From NCBI RefSeq assembly GCF_017571525.1, contig NZ_JAGETY010000001.1, forward strand, positions 1-64,000: a stretch of 64,000 nt of DNA. Direction: 5' to 3'. The notes under the pieces were generated by a model that did not search any database, had not been told where the DNA came from, and saw only the letters and a program-made list of their open reading frames with translations. Made by a program: the position numbers and the translations under genes. This stretch comes from Hymenobacter sp. BT559 (GTDB taxonomy: Bacteria; Bacteroidota; Bacteroidia; Cytophagales; Hymenobacteraceae). Below, one piece after another: positions 16,347 through 24,581 of the stretch (position 1 is the stretch's first letter; each line of letters opens with the position of its first letter).

Positions 16347-16394
16347 TTATCTACCAGCTTTTCTTCTTTTAACAATCTTATTTCCACACTTTTC

Positions 16395-17459
16395 ATGAAA
16401 AGACTTCTGCTCGCCCTTGCCCTGGGCGCCACGGCCCTGGCTGGCTGCGACCCCAAACACAGCCCCGACCCTGTTCCTACTGCTTCCAGCACTTACGTCC
16501 TGAGCGAAGGCCAGTTTGGCAAAGGTGATGGCGCCGTAAGCGCCTTCAATACCATCACCAAGGCCATCACGGTCGATGCCTTTGGGGCGGCCAACAACGG
16601 CGCTAAGCTCGGCGACGTGGTGCAGGATATGGGCATTGTGGGCACGCGCGGCTACGTTTGCGTCAATGCCTCGGGCAAGGTCGAAGTGGTGAGCCTGCCC
16701 GATTTTAAGTCGGTAGCAACGATAACCAAAATCCCGCAGGTACGCTACTTTGCCTCTACCTCAGCCACGCGCGGCTACGTCACCTCGTGGCGCGGGCCCT
16801 ACACCAACTACCTGCCCGGCAAGGTGATAGTGCTGAACCTCAGCACCAATACCGTTATCGACAGCATTACGGTGGGCCGCTGCCCCGAGCAGCTCACGGT
16901 GCTCAATGGCAAGCTCTACGTGCCTAACAGCTACGACAATACCATTTCGGTTATCGATGCCAGCACCAACCAGGTAACCTCGACCGTGACGGTGGGCGAC
17001 GGCCCGCGCAACGTGGTAGCCGACCAGGCCGGCAACATCTGGGCCCTGTGCTCGGGCTTCACGGTGTATAACTCCTCGCCGCCTTACAACGTCATCAGCA
17101 GCACGCCGGCCTCGCTCGTGCGCTTTGCCCCGGCTAGCCCCTCCACGCTGCTCACGCTGCCCTTCAGCAGCGGCAGCCCCCACCAGCTGCGCACCAGCCC
17201 CGACAAAACCCAGCTTTACTACAGCTACGGCGGGGCCGAGTACCAAATGAGCACTTCGGCCACGGCGCTGCCCACCACGCCGTTTATTCGGCGCGATTTC
17301 AACGGCTTTGCCATCGACTCGCGCGACAATACTATCTACGGGGCCGTATCGACCGGCTACACCACCAATGGCTACTTTCTGCACTACCCGGCGGGCGGTG
17401 GCAAGGTCATCGACTCGGTTACCGTAAAAGTGGGCCCTAGCGGCTTCGTCTTTTATTAA
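16395..17459 (+). CDS. BtuG-like YncE/DUF5074-type beta-propeller lipoprotein
   Basis: 354 residues with lipobox ALAGC (Cys18). The body consists of repeated blade-like units such as VIVLNLSTNTVIDSITVG, TISVIDASTNQVTSTVTVGDGP and ...FAIDSRDNTIYGAV, typical of YncE-like seven-bladed propellers. In gut Bacteroides, BtuG is a surface beta-propeller lipoprotein that caps BtuB and captures B12 with extreme affinity. The same gene order behind a cobalamin riboswitch here suggests the same job, which is an inference. The window shows no Bacteroides-type gut context. Confidence 0.75.
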   Translation: MKRLLLALALGATALAGCDPKHSPDPVPTASSTYVLSEGQFGKGDGAVSAFNTITKAITVDAFGAANNGAKLGDVVQDMGIVGTRGYVCVNASGKVEVVSLPDFKSVATITKIPQVRYFASTSATRGYVTSWRGPYTNYLPGKVIVLNLSTNTVIDSITVGRCPEQLTVLNGKLYVPNSYDNTISVIDASTNQVTSTVTVGDGPRNVVADQAGNIWALCSGFTVYNSSPPYNVISSTPASLVRFAPASPSTLLTLPFSSGSPHQLRTSPDKTQLYYSYGGAEYQMSTSATALPTTPFIRRDFNGFAIDSRDNTIYGAVSTGYTTNGYFLHYPAGGGKVIDSVTVKVGPSGFVFY

Positions 17460-17466
17460 GCGGCCA

Positions 17467-17535
17467 GCTGCCGGCTGCTGAGCCGGCAGCCTGGACTACA
17501 ACCAAAAAGGCCAGCCTCGTTAGGGGCTGGCCTTT
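17467..17535 (+). terminator. Terminator after the btuB operon
   Basis: First hairpin CTGCCGGCT/AGCCGGCAG (~17467-17490). Then a stronger one, AAAGGCCAGCC (17506-17516) / GGCTGGCCTTT (17525-17535), flanked by A and T runs, which could also serve the minus-strand gene ending at 17564. Confidence 0.75.
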
Positions 17536-17563
17536 GTTCTTTCTGGGCAGAAGGGTAATAAGC

Positions 17564-17833
17564 CTAGTCGGCTACCCCATCGTGGTTTTGGTCGGCAGAG
17601 CGGGACGCATTCTTATAAATCTGCTTGCCGGTGGGGTAGCGGCTGGTATCGCGACTCAAGCCCGCGGTGAGCGAATCGCCGTTAGGGGTGCCCTGGTGCC
17701 CGCTGGCGTGCTCTCCTTTAAGCGAGCCCATCTCGACGTTGGCCGACCCCGGCTTGGGGCTATCGCTGCAAGCGCTAAGGAGCGAAGAAAAAGCCAGGGC
17801 CGACCCTAGCAGGCAAAAAGTGCGAATGCTCAT
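17564..17833 (-). CDS. Small lipoprotein with C-terminal Ca2+-binding-like motif
   Basis: 89 residues. Signal peptide with lipobox LLSAC (Cys22); a Ser/Gly-rich middle. The extreme C-terminus is DQNHDGVAD, an exact DxNxDGxxD loop as in dockerins, EF-hand-like and thrombospondin type-3 repeats. Single motif only, so calcium binding is a guess. ATG at 17833. No operon partner. The 185 bp upstream (17834-18018) shows only A/T-rich promoter-like sequence for both directions. Confidence 0.65.
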   Translation of the reverse strand: MSIRTFCLLGSALAFSSLLSACSDSPKPGSANVEMGSLKGEHASGHQGTPNGDSLTAGLSRDTSRYPTGKQIYKNASRSADQNHDGVAD

Positions 17834-18003
17834 AAAAACTAAAATGTTCGGCTGCCCGGCAGGCAGCCCGCAGTGGAGAAAATCAGCGCACTAAGGTAAT
17901 ACCGGAGGCAGTAGCCGCTAGAATCAGCGCCTTGCCAATACCCCAAAACGCGGGCCTTGGTTACCCTGAAAGTCCGGCCCGCCGCTCAATGCGGCGGCAG
18001 CGG

Positions 18004-18011
18004 TAAATTTG
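18004..18011 (+). promoter_or_regulatory. -7 element abutting start of 18019 gene
   Basis: TAAATTTG ends 7 bp before the ATG at 18019; a leaderless or near-leaderless message is implied. Confidence 0.5.
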
Positions 18012-18018
18012 CGCTCCG

Positions 18019-18357
18019 ATGGCTCGTTCTACCACCCTTCCCTTATCGCAGCGCTTGCGCCGCCGCCTGGCTGCCTACCAGTGGCGGCCGGTGGGCATAC
18101 TGGCCCTGGTGAGCTTTGTGCTAAGTTTCAGCCTGATAAGCTATTTATTCGGCTTTAGCGACCGGTTTTTTGGGCGGCTCAGTGCAGCCTTTTTCATCGG
18201 ATTTTGCCTGTTATTCGTTACTTTTCTGGCCGTTATTCCGTTTATTGGCTGGGCTACCACCCACTGGTTCGGAAAAAGCTGGTCGGGTGCCCCCACGCCC
18301 GCCCCGGCGCGGCGAGCCAGCCCACCGGCGCCGCGCCGCTCCACCTCATTATCATAA
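18019..18357 (+). CDS. Small membrane protein, unknown function
   Basis: 112 residues. The basic N-terminus (QRLRRRLAAYQW) is followed by two hydrophobic helices at about residues 27-45 and 56-80, then a Pro/Ala/Arg-rich cytoplasmic tail. No family recognised. It lies 10 bp upstream of the CxxC-AraC regulator and is probably co-transcribed with it. Confidence 0.6.
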   Translation: MARSTTLPLSQRLRRRLAAYQWRPVGILALVSFVLSFSLISYLFGFSDRFFGRLSAAFFIGFCLLFVTFLAVIPFIGWATTHWFGKSWSGAPTPAPARRASPPAPRRSTSLS

Positions 18358-18367
18358 ATTCTATTCC

Positions 18368-18940
18368 GTGAAAACTAATCTGCTGCACATCAAGAACATG
18401 GTTTGCCCGCGTTGCGTCGAGGCGGTTCAGAATCTGCTGGTAAAAGCCGGCTACGAGCCCACCAAAGTGACGCTCGGCCAGGCGCAGCTAGCCCCCGGCA
18501 CACCCGTAGACCCCCGCGTAGTGGCCCCGCTGCTGCGCGAAGCTGGCTTCGACGTGCTGCTCGACCGTGCCGAGCAGCTGACCGAGCAAATCAAAGGCGT
18601 GCTGCAAGAATACCTGGAGCACCTGCGCACCGCGCCGGCGCCGCTCACTACCTCGGCTTTTCTGGCCGACCGCTTTGCCACTACGTACTCGCACCTGAGC
18701 AAGGTGTTTTCGCGCACGGCCAACCTGACTATCGAGAAGTACCTCATTCGCATGAAGATAGAGCGCGTGAAGGAGCTGCTCAGCTACGGCGAGATGACCC
18801 TGGTGCAGATAGCCGACCAGCTGCGCTACAGCTCGGGCCAGCACTTGAGCAACCAATTTCGGCAGGTGACCGGCCGCTCGGTAAGCGAGTTCCGCCGCAT
18901 GCTGCAGCCCGAGCGCCTCTCGATGGACGCGCTAGGCTAG
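18368..18940 (+). CDS. AraC-type regulator with N-terminal CxxC metal-binding-like domain
   Basis: 190 residues. The N-terminal ~75 residues begin with KNMVCPRCVEAVQNLL, resembling a heavy-metal-associated (HMA) domain with its CxxC loop. The C-terminal ~100 residues are an AraC/XylS double helix-turn-helix (LADRFATTYSHLSKVFSR ... LVQIADQLRYSS ... QVTGRSVSEFRR). I place the start at GTG 18368, since a longer in-frame start at 18170 would overlap the preceding gene; ATG 18400 would cut the domain. The context (Cys-rich storage-type protein and Met-rich outer-membrane protein next door) suggests Cu(I) sensing. Confidence 0.75.
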   Translation: MKTNLLHIKNMVCPRCVEAVQNLLVKAGYEPTKVTLGQAQLAPGTPVDPRVVAPLLREAGFDVLLDRAEQLTEQIKGVLQEYLEHLRTAPAPLTTSAFLADRFATTYSHLSKVFSRTANLTIEKYLIRMKIERVKELLSYGEMTLVQIADQLRYSSGQHLSNQFRQVTGRSVSEFRRMLQPERLSMDALG

Positions 18941-18943
18941 CAC

Positions 18944-19028
18944 ACAATGGGTAAATGCGTGAAGGGGTGAAGGGCTGAATGACGTACCATCATTCAGCCC
19001 TTCACCCCTTCACGCATTTACCCATTGT
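18944..19028. terminator. 39-bp perfect palindromic terminator between convergent genes
   Basis: Arms 18944-18982 and 18990-19028 are perfectly complementary around a 7-nt loop. The arms are made of degenerate GGGTGAA/TGCGTGAA-like units. The right arm includes the stop codon of the minus-strand Cys-rich protein gene. It is related in sequence to the palindrome at 41002-41088. Confidence 0.85.
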
Positions 19029-19353
19029 AGGCGCGGCAAGCGTCGAGGCATTCGCGGCAGGCCTGGGCGCACTGCTGGCAGTGGTCGTGCTGGTGCTTGC
19101 CGCACTCATCGGCGCACTTCTGGCAGATTTCGATGCACTCTTTGATGATGTGCTTGGCGTGGTCGGAACCTCGGGCGATGAAGGCGGCAGTGAGGCGACA
19201 GATATCGGCGCAGTCGCGGTCGAGGCGGATGCAGGGCACCATCATTTGCACGTTGTCTTCGTGCAGGCAGGCGTCGGCGCAGTATTCGCAGGCGGCCACG
19301 CAGCGGGCCAGGGCGTCGAGCAAGGAACGGTAGTCTTGGGGTGCGTTTTTCAT
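19018..19353 (-). CDS. Four-helix-bundle copper-binding (Csp-like) protein
   Basis: 111 residues with 16 Cys arranged along predicted helices (ALARCVAACEYCADACLH, RDCADICR, KECIEICQKCADECGKH, HCQQCAQACRECLDACR). This is the pattern of DUF326/Csp3-type proteins that bind many Cu(I) ions in the core of a four-helix bundle. No signal peptide, so a cytosolic Csp3-like store is likely. ATG 19353 is chosen over 19458, whose extra residues look non-coding. It is convergent with the CxxC-AraC regulator and divergent from the Met-rich protein gene. Confidence 0.88.
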   Translation of the reverse strand: MKNAPQDYRSLLDALARCVAACEYCADACLHEDNVQMMVPCIRLDRDCADICRLTAAFIARGSDHAKHIIKECIEICQKCADECGKHQHDHCQQCAQACRECLDACRAYNG

Positions 19354-19583
19354 ACAAATAGGAAAAGGAACTGGCGCTAGCCTTCGTGGCCGAGCCAGTT
19401 TCTTGTACGCAGCCGGCTGGCCCGGCGGTGGTATAAGGTACGGGCCGGGCGCGTGCATAATCCGGGGCTAGCCGGGCGTTTGCCCGAATCTTGCACCTTC
19501 TCCGCCCTAACCTTGCCGGGCTAACGAGCGACTGAGAGCGCGGCTTTACCGTTAGATGAGCAGTTGATTAACTGCGTCTTCTT

Positions 19584-21098
19584 ATGAGAAAAGCTACTAG
19601 CCTTCTGGCACTGGCCGGTGCCCTGGCCGCCCGGCCGGCCCTGGCCCAGCACGAGCACCACGCCATGCCCGGCATGACGATGCCGGCCAAGCCGGCCCCG
19701 GCCGACACTACGCGCCGCGCCAGGGCTGCCAAAGCCGCCGCGCCCATGCCCGGCATGACAATGCCCGCCGACACCAGCCACCACATGGCGGGGATGCAGC
19801 ACGACATGGGGGGGATGGAGATGGATGGCATGGGCACGATGAGCCACGCCTACTCGCGCCACCTGCCCATGAGCCGCAACGGCTCGGGCACCGCCTGGCA
19901 GCCCGACCAGACGCCCATGTATATGTGGATGCAGCACAAGGGTCCCTGGATGCTGATGTACCACGGCGCGGCGTTTGGGCGCTACACCAGCCAGAACTTC
20001 AACCACGACGGCGGGCGCGGCCACGCCAACGCCGTAGACGGCCCCAACTGGTTTATGACAATGGCCCAGCGCACCGTGGGCGAGCGCGGCCTGCTTAACC
20101 TAAGCCTGATGATGAGTCTCGACCCGCTCACCGAAACGCGCGGCGGCTACCCGCTGCTGTTCCAGACCGGCGAGAGCTACAAGGGCCAGCCGCTCATCGA
20201 CAAGCAGCACCCGCACGACCTGTTTTCGGGGCTGAGCGTGGCCTACACCCACGCTTTTTCGGAAGATGTGGACCTGACGGCCTACCTGGGCTACCCCGGC
20301 GAGCCGGCCATTGGGCCTACGGCGTTTATGCACCGGCTTTCGGCCATGCCCAACCCCGATGCGCCACTGTCGCACCACTGGACCGATGCCACGCACATCA
20401 CCTACGGGGTAGCCACGCTAGGGCTGCGCTACAAGCGGTTTAAGCTGGAAGGCAGCAACTTCACCGGCCGCGAGCCCGACCAGTACCGCTTCGACTTTGA
20501 TAAGCCCCGCGCCGACTCGTGGGCCGGCCGCCTCAACTGGAACCCGACTAAGGAGCTAGCCCTGCAAGTAAGCCACGCCTACATCAAGAGCCCCGAAGAC
20601 CTGCACCCCGACGAAAACGTGCACCGCACCACGGCCTCGATGCTGCACAGCCGCAGCTGGGGCGAGCGGCACTACATTGCCTCGGCGCTCGTCTGGGGCA
20701 TGAACCAAGGCACCGGCCACGGCGCCGAGCACGCCGTGCTGGCCGAAACCAACCTCACGCTGGGCCGGCTTACCTTTTACGGCCGCTACGAGTTTGTGCA
20801 AAAGGACAGCGAGGAGCTGAATTTTTACGCCTCTGGCCCAAATGACCAGCTGCTGGACAGGGTGTTTAACGTGCACGCCCTCACGCTGGGCAGCAGCTAC
20901 CGTCTGGCCAGCCTGGGCGGCTCGCGCGGCCCCGAGCTAAGCGTGGGTGGCCAGCTCACGGGCTATTTCATTCCGCAAAGCCTGCAGGCCGACCGCTATG
21001 GCCTGGGCTATGTAGGGCCGGGCTACGGCAAGCTGCCACTCTCGGCCTCGGTCTACGTGCGCCTCACGGCCCCCTGGATGCAGATGGGCCGCATGTAA
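19584..21098 (+). CDS. Met/His-rich outer-membrane protein, probable copper handling
   Basis: 504 residues. Signal peptide through ARPALAQ. Residues ~22-90 are Met/His-rich (HEHHAMPGMTMP, MPGMTMPADTSHHMAGMQHDMGGMEMDGMG), the kind of motif that binds Cu(I)/Cu(II) in CopA/PcoA/CusF-type proteins. The rest is rich in alternating beta-strand sequence (LGLRYKRFKLEGSNFTGREPDQYRFDF, LTLGRLTFYGRYEFV) typical of an outer-membrane barrel. I do not recognise a named family with certainty. Location beside the Csp-like protein and the CxxC regulator supports copper. Confidence 0.7.
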   Translation: MRKATSLLALAGALAARPALAQHEHHAMPGMTMPAKPAPADTTRRARAAKAAAPMPGMTMPADTSHHMAGMQHDMGGMEMDGMGTMSHAYSRHLPMSRNGSGTAWQPDQTPMYMWMQHKGPWMLMYHGAAFGRYTSQNFNHDGGRGHANAVDGPNWFMTMAQRTVGERGLLNLSLMMSLDPLTETRGGYPLLFQTGESYKGQPLIDKQHPHDLFSGLSVAYTHAFSEDVDLTAYLGYPGEPAIGPTAFMHRLSAMPNPDAPLSHHWTDATHITYGVATLGLRYKRFKLEGSNFTGREPDQYRFDFDKPRADSWAGRLNWNPTKELALQVSHAYIKSPEDLHPDENVHRTTASMLHSRSWGERHYIASALVWGMNQGTGHGAEHAVLAETNLTLGRLTFYGRYEFVQKDSEELNFYASGPNDQLLDRVFNVHALTLGSSYRLASLGGSRGPELSVGGQLTGYFIPQSLQADRYGLGYVGPGYGKLPLSASVYVRLTAPWMQMGRM

Positions 21099-21192
21099 TA
21101 CCCGGCGCCAGGCACCGATGAAGTGCGTATCGAAGCAGGCCAGCAGGTACCTTGCGACCTTGTTTCGATACTCGCTTTTTTAGTGCCTAGCA

Positions 21193-21957
21193 ATGGTTTT
21201 AGAAATACAAAACCTCACCAAGTCGTTCGGCCGCAACCCGGTACTGCGCAACGTGAGCCTGACGGCCGAAACCGGCATGTGCGTGGGTGTAGTGGGCCGC
21301 AACGGCGCGGGCAAGAGTACGCTCTTCAACCTGCTCACCAACATCTTGCTGCCCGACAGCGGCCAGCTTGTACTCGATGGCCAGCCGCTGGGCGAAACCT
21401 TCCCGCTGGCGGTAAAGCGGCGCATGGGCGCGCTCGTCAACCAGGCGTATCTGGTCGAGCAGCTCACGCCCGAGGAATACCTGCAGTTCGTGGCTCGCAT
21501 CTATGACCTGCCCGATGCCCAGGCGCGCATCGAGAGCCTGCTGGCGCACTTGCTCGAAGATTACCCCACGGTGCGCCACAAGCGGCTAGGGTCGTTTTCG
21601 ACGGGCATGAAGCAGAAAGTGGCCATTGCCTCGTGCCTGCTGCACCGGCCCGAGCTGCTGATTCTGGACGAGCCGTTTAATGGCCTCGATGTGTTTTCGG
21701 GCACCAGTCTGCTGTCCTTGCTCAACAGCTACCGGCCGCAGGCGCTTACGTTTATCTCGTCGCACAACCTGGCTCATATCGAGCAGGTAGCCACGCATTT
21801 GCTGGTTATCGATAATAGCGAGGTGAAGTACTGGGGCACCCTGACCGATTTTATGCACGGCGAGCGCGCCGTGCTCGGCGATACGCTGCTGCAGCTCATT
21901 CAGCCCACGGCCACGGCCTCAACCCAAGACCTGTCATGGCTGACTACGCAACGCTAG
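21193..21957 (+). CDS. ABC transporter ATP-binding protein
   Basis: 254 residues. Walker A GRNGAGKST; signature FSTGMKQKVAIA (STGM in place of LSGGQ, common in exporter-type ATPases); Walker B LLILDEPFNGLD; H-loop SSHNL. It pairs with the overlapping permease gene (22-bp overlap), and a CPBP protease follows. The low-complexity tail suggests no extra domain. Substrate unknown. Confidence 0.88.
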   Translation: MVLEIQNLTKSFGRNPVLRNVSLTAETGMCVGVVGRNGAGKSTLFNLLTNILLPDSGQLVLDGQPLGETFPLAVKRRMGALVNQAYLVEQLTPEEYLQFVARIYDLPDAQARIESLLAHLLEDYPTVRHKRLGSFSTGMKQKVAIASCLLHRPELLILDEPFNGLDVFSGTSLLSLLNSYRPQALTFISSHNLAHIEQVATHLLVIDNSEVKYWGTLTDFMHGERAVLGDTLLQLIQPTATASTQDLSWLTTQR

Positions 21958-23312
21958 GCCACTACCTGCCCTACTTGCTGGGCCGCCGCCTGCGGGCCGT
22001 GGTGTGGCCCGCCGATGGCGGCGAGCGCGCCGTAGCCCTCTTCTTGCTGGGGCTGATGGCGCTCTACGGCGCAGGCTTTGGCTTTATGCTCAATCACCAA
22101 AACAAAGCGGGGCTAGCAGAGGCGCTGCCGGGCATTTTAATAGGCCTGAACGCTACCTGGCTGGTGTCGACGCTGCTGGTCGATTTCTTCCCCACGCTGC
22201 GGTCCGTGACGCGGCCGCTGCCCGAGCTCTTCCCGGTGTCGGAGCGGCAGAATGTGGTCACGGCTTTTCTGCTCGATTTAATCACCCTGCGCCGCTTCAT
22301 GCTGGGGCTGGGGCTGCTGGTGGCCATGCTGGTAGCGCCGCGCCACGCGGCCATTCCGGGCTTCAGCCTACTGCTATTGCTAGGGGCTAGCGTATTGAGT
22401 TTCAACGTGCGCCTACTGGCGGCGCTGGGCCGCTGGCGGCACCCGCTGCTAGCCGCCAACCTGCTGAGCCTGGGCCTGATGGCTTGGTGGCTGAGTGTGC
22501 CCCTGGCACCCTACGCCCAGCCGCTGGGCGTGGGCATGGCGCTGCTGCCCTGGCTGGTGGGCGCGGCGCAGCTCCACTGGCTAGCCCCCTATTTCAGTGC
22601 CCGCTACCTGCCGGCCACGGTGGCCGCCACGACTACGCCTGCCGGCAGCACCCTAGCCCGGCTGCCGCTCGAATGGAAGGTGTACCTGCGCCGGGCCGGC
22701 GCACCGCTGCTCTACGGGCTGGCGCTGAAAATCATCTTTCTCGTCGTCAGTGGCCTCTACATGACCTCTAATGGCAAGGACCTCAACCCAGGCTTGTTTT
22801 TCTTCGCCTTCCTGCCGCTCATCGGGTTTTCTTACGTCAACAACAACCTTTTTGCCGTGGTGCAAAACCTGGTAGCCAACGAGTTGCTGCGTCTGGGCTG
22901 CACTGCGCACTTGCTGCGGCTGTATGCCCGGCTGGTGCTGCCGGTGGTGCTGGTCGATTGCCTGGTATCGGTGGTGCTGCTGGTGGCGCTGTTTCCGGCG
23001 TCGCGGCTGCCGCAGCTGTGGCTGCTGCCCCTGAGTGTACCGCCGCTGCTGAGCCTGGGGCTGTGGGGCAGCCTTTACCTGGCCAAGCCTGCTGCCGAGA
23101 AAATCAACTTCGCCAATTCCCGCAAAAACGTTTCGACCGCCGCCAACCTGCTCACCATAGCCTTCGCGCTGGCGCTGTTTTTTGTGCCCTTGTGGTGGGT
23201 GCGCTTGCCGCTGGCGGCGGTAGCAACCGTGTCGGCCGTGTGGCCGTTGCGCCAGGTGCTGCGCAACGATGGTGAGCTGCGGCGCAAGCTGTGGCGCGGC
23301 ATCGGGGCCTAG
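21936..23312 (+). CDS. ABC transporter permease-like membrane protein (DUF5687-like)
   Basis: 458 residues, very hydrophobic, about 10-12 transmembrane segments, with a charged linker near residues 230-250 (ARLPLEWKVYLRR). Size, topology and position next to an ABC ATPase fit the Bacteroidota DUF5687-type permeases. Start ATG 21936 overlaps the ATPase gene, indicating translational coupling. Function in export or resistance is inferred only. Confidence 0.7.
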   Translation: MADYATLGHYLPYLLGRRLRAVVWPADGGERAVALFLLGLMALYGAGFGFMLNHQNKAGLAEALPGILIGLNATWLVSTLLVDFFPTLRSVTRPLPELFPVSERQNVVTAFLLDLITLRRFMLGLGLLVAMLVAPRHAAIPGFSLLLLLGASVLSFNVRLLAALGRWRHPLLAANLLSLGLMAWWLSVPLAPYAQPLGVGMALLPWLVGAAQLHWLAPYFSARYLPATVAATTTPAGSTLARLPLEWKVYLRRAGAPLLYGLALKIIFLVVSGLYMTSNGKDLNPGLFFFAFLPLIGFSYVNNNLFAVVQNLVANELLRLGCTAHLLRLYARLVLPVVLVDCLVSVVLLVALFPASRLPQLWLLPLSVPPLLSLGLWGSLYLAKPAAEKINFANSRKNVSTAANLLTIAFALALFFVPLWWVRLPLAAVATVSAVWPLRQVLRNDGELRRKLWRGIGA

Positions 23313-23357
23313 TTCAGCTTCCACAGCCATCTACCACTGGCCAAATCTGCCTCCCCT

Positions 23358-24194
23358 ATGCCCTACGCCTATGCGCTCGCGCTGCTCTGCTGGGTTCTTC
23401 TATGGGGCGGCCTGTGCCTAATTCTAGTGGCGCCGAAAATTCGGCAGGCTCCCCGGCGGGCAGGGCTGGCGGCGCTGGCCTGCGCCCTACACGCCCTCGC
23501 CCTCGCGCTGCCGTCGTGGCAGTTGCTGGCGGTCCTGTTTGGCTTTGCGCCGGTCACGACTACCACCTCGCTCGCCCATCCGCTCAACTGGACGGGGCAG
23601 GTGGCAGCGCTGCTCGTATCGGTACTTTTCATTTATAGATTACGGTGGGGTAGGCCTGCTGTGGCGGACCTGCACCGCCCCCAGCCAGGCTCGCTGCGCG
23701 CAACGGGTGTGGTGGTGGGGCTGATAGTCTTGGCTATTTTCATCAATGCCTACCTGGTGCGCCAGGCTAGTATTGCCCTTTGGTGGCACGAGCGCCTCTT
23801 CTACACCCTGGTGCTGGGCGTAGAGGAAGAACTATTTTACCGTGGCGTGCTGCTGGGGCTATTAAGTCCGGTTTTTTCGCGTTCCATTCGGCTACCGGGC
23901 GCCTACACCTCGTGGGGCGGGCTAGTCAGCGCCCTACTTTTCGGGCTCGGCCACATTATCAAAATTACGCCTATCCACTTCGTCATTAGTGATTTGCTAG
24001 CCGGCGGCCATACAGCAAACTGGCCTCGCTGGTGGCTGCTACCATTCTACTTCCCGCCCGCCGAACTCCTTTACCCCTTCGCGATGGGTCTATTTTTTCT
24101 GTGGGTTCGAGAGCGCACAGGCTCGGTTTGGGTAGCGGCCGGTACCCATTGCTTGTGCAATGCGGCGCTCGTTTTAGGTCGCTCGCTGGCCTAG
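23358..24194 (+). CDS. CPBP family intramembrane metalloprotease
   Basis: 278 residues, about 8 hydrophobic segments. The CPBP/CAAX (Abi) motifs are all visible: EEELFYRG (EExxxR), LLFGLGHII (FxxxH), and THCLCNAAL (HxxxN). Family members include CAAX prenyl proteases and bacteriocin self-immunity proteins. It starts 45 bp after the permease and likely belongs to the ABC operon. It converges with the minus-strand remnant at 24191-24509 and overlaps its end by 4 bp. Confidence 0.85.
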   Translation: MPYAYALALLCWVLLWGGLCLILVAPKIRQAPRRAGLAALACALHALALALPSWQLLAVLFGFAPVTTTTSLAHPLNWTGQVAALLVSVLFIYRLRWGRPAVADLHRPQPGSLRATGVVVGLIVLAIFINAYLVRQASIALWWHERLFYTLVLGVEEELFYRGVLLGLLSPVFSRSIRLPGAYTSWGGLVSALLFGLGHIIKITPIHFVISDLLAGGHTANWPRWWLLPFYFPPAELLYPFAMGLFFLWVRERTGSVWVAAGTHCLCNAALVLGRSLA

Positions 24195-24509
24195 TGCGCT
24201 GGCTGATGGCCAGCAAATATCCCTAGCGGCGCCGGCACGTCGGCCCACAGCAACAGCGCTTCCGATAGCGGGCTGGCATCGAGATTCACCACCCGCACGC
24301 CGTAGCGCAGCTTGTTGCCCTCGCGCACCTCGCGGCTGCCGAGGCTGATGACGCGCCGCAGCCGCTGGGCCCGCCCCTTCCTGAATAACATGTTCCAGGT
24401 AATTGAGCCGCAGCCGCACTCAGGGCGCGCGGGCGGCTCGTAGCTATGCCAGCTAGCGGCTACCCCTAGTCCCAGCCCCAGCGCAGGCGGTGCAAATGCC
24501 TTTTTTCAT
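24191..24509 (-). pseudogene. Small exported-protein gene, apparently frameshifted in an A6 run
   Basis: An open frame on the minus strand (24191 to about 24506) encodes a plausible ~105-residue protein containing RPECGCGSITWN and LGSREVREGNKLRYGVRVVN, but it has no start codon at its natural end. The ATG at 24509 is followed by six A; removing one A would join it to the frame and give a signal-peptide-like start (MKKAFAPPALGLGLG...). A shorter version from ATG 24391 is also possible. Either this is a real frameshift, a homopolymer sequencing error, or a shorter gene. No family recognised. Confidence 0.4.
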
Positions 24510-24524
24510 TGCTATGCTATAATC

Positions 24525-24560
24525 AAAAGCCCGTCGTGCCGCGCGGCACGACGGGCTTTT
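24525..24560. terminator. 36-bp perfect palindromic terminator after asd
   Basis: AAAAGCCCGTCGTGCCGC followed by its exact complement, with no unpaired centre. It follows the asd stop on the minus strand by 21 bp. Confidence 0.85.
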
Positions 24561-24581
24561 CTGCCACTTCGGTAGCGCAGC

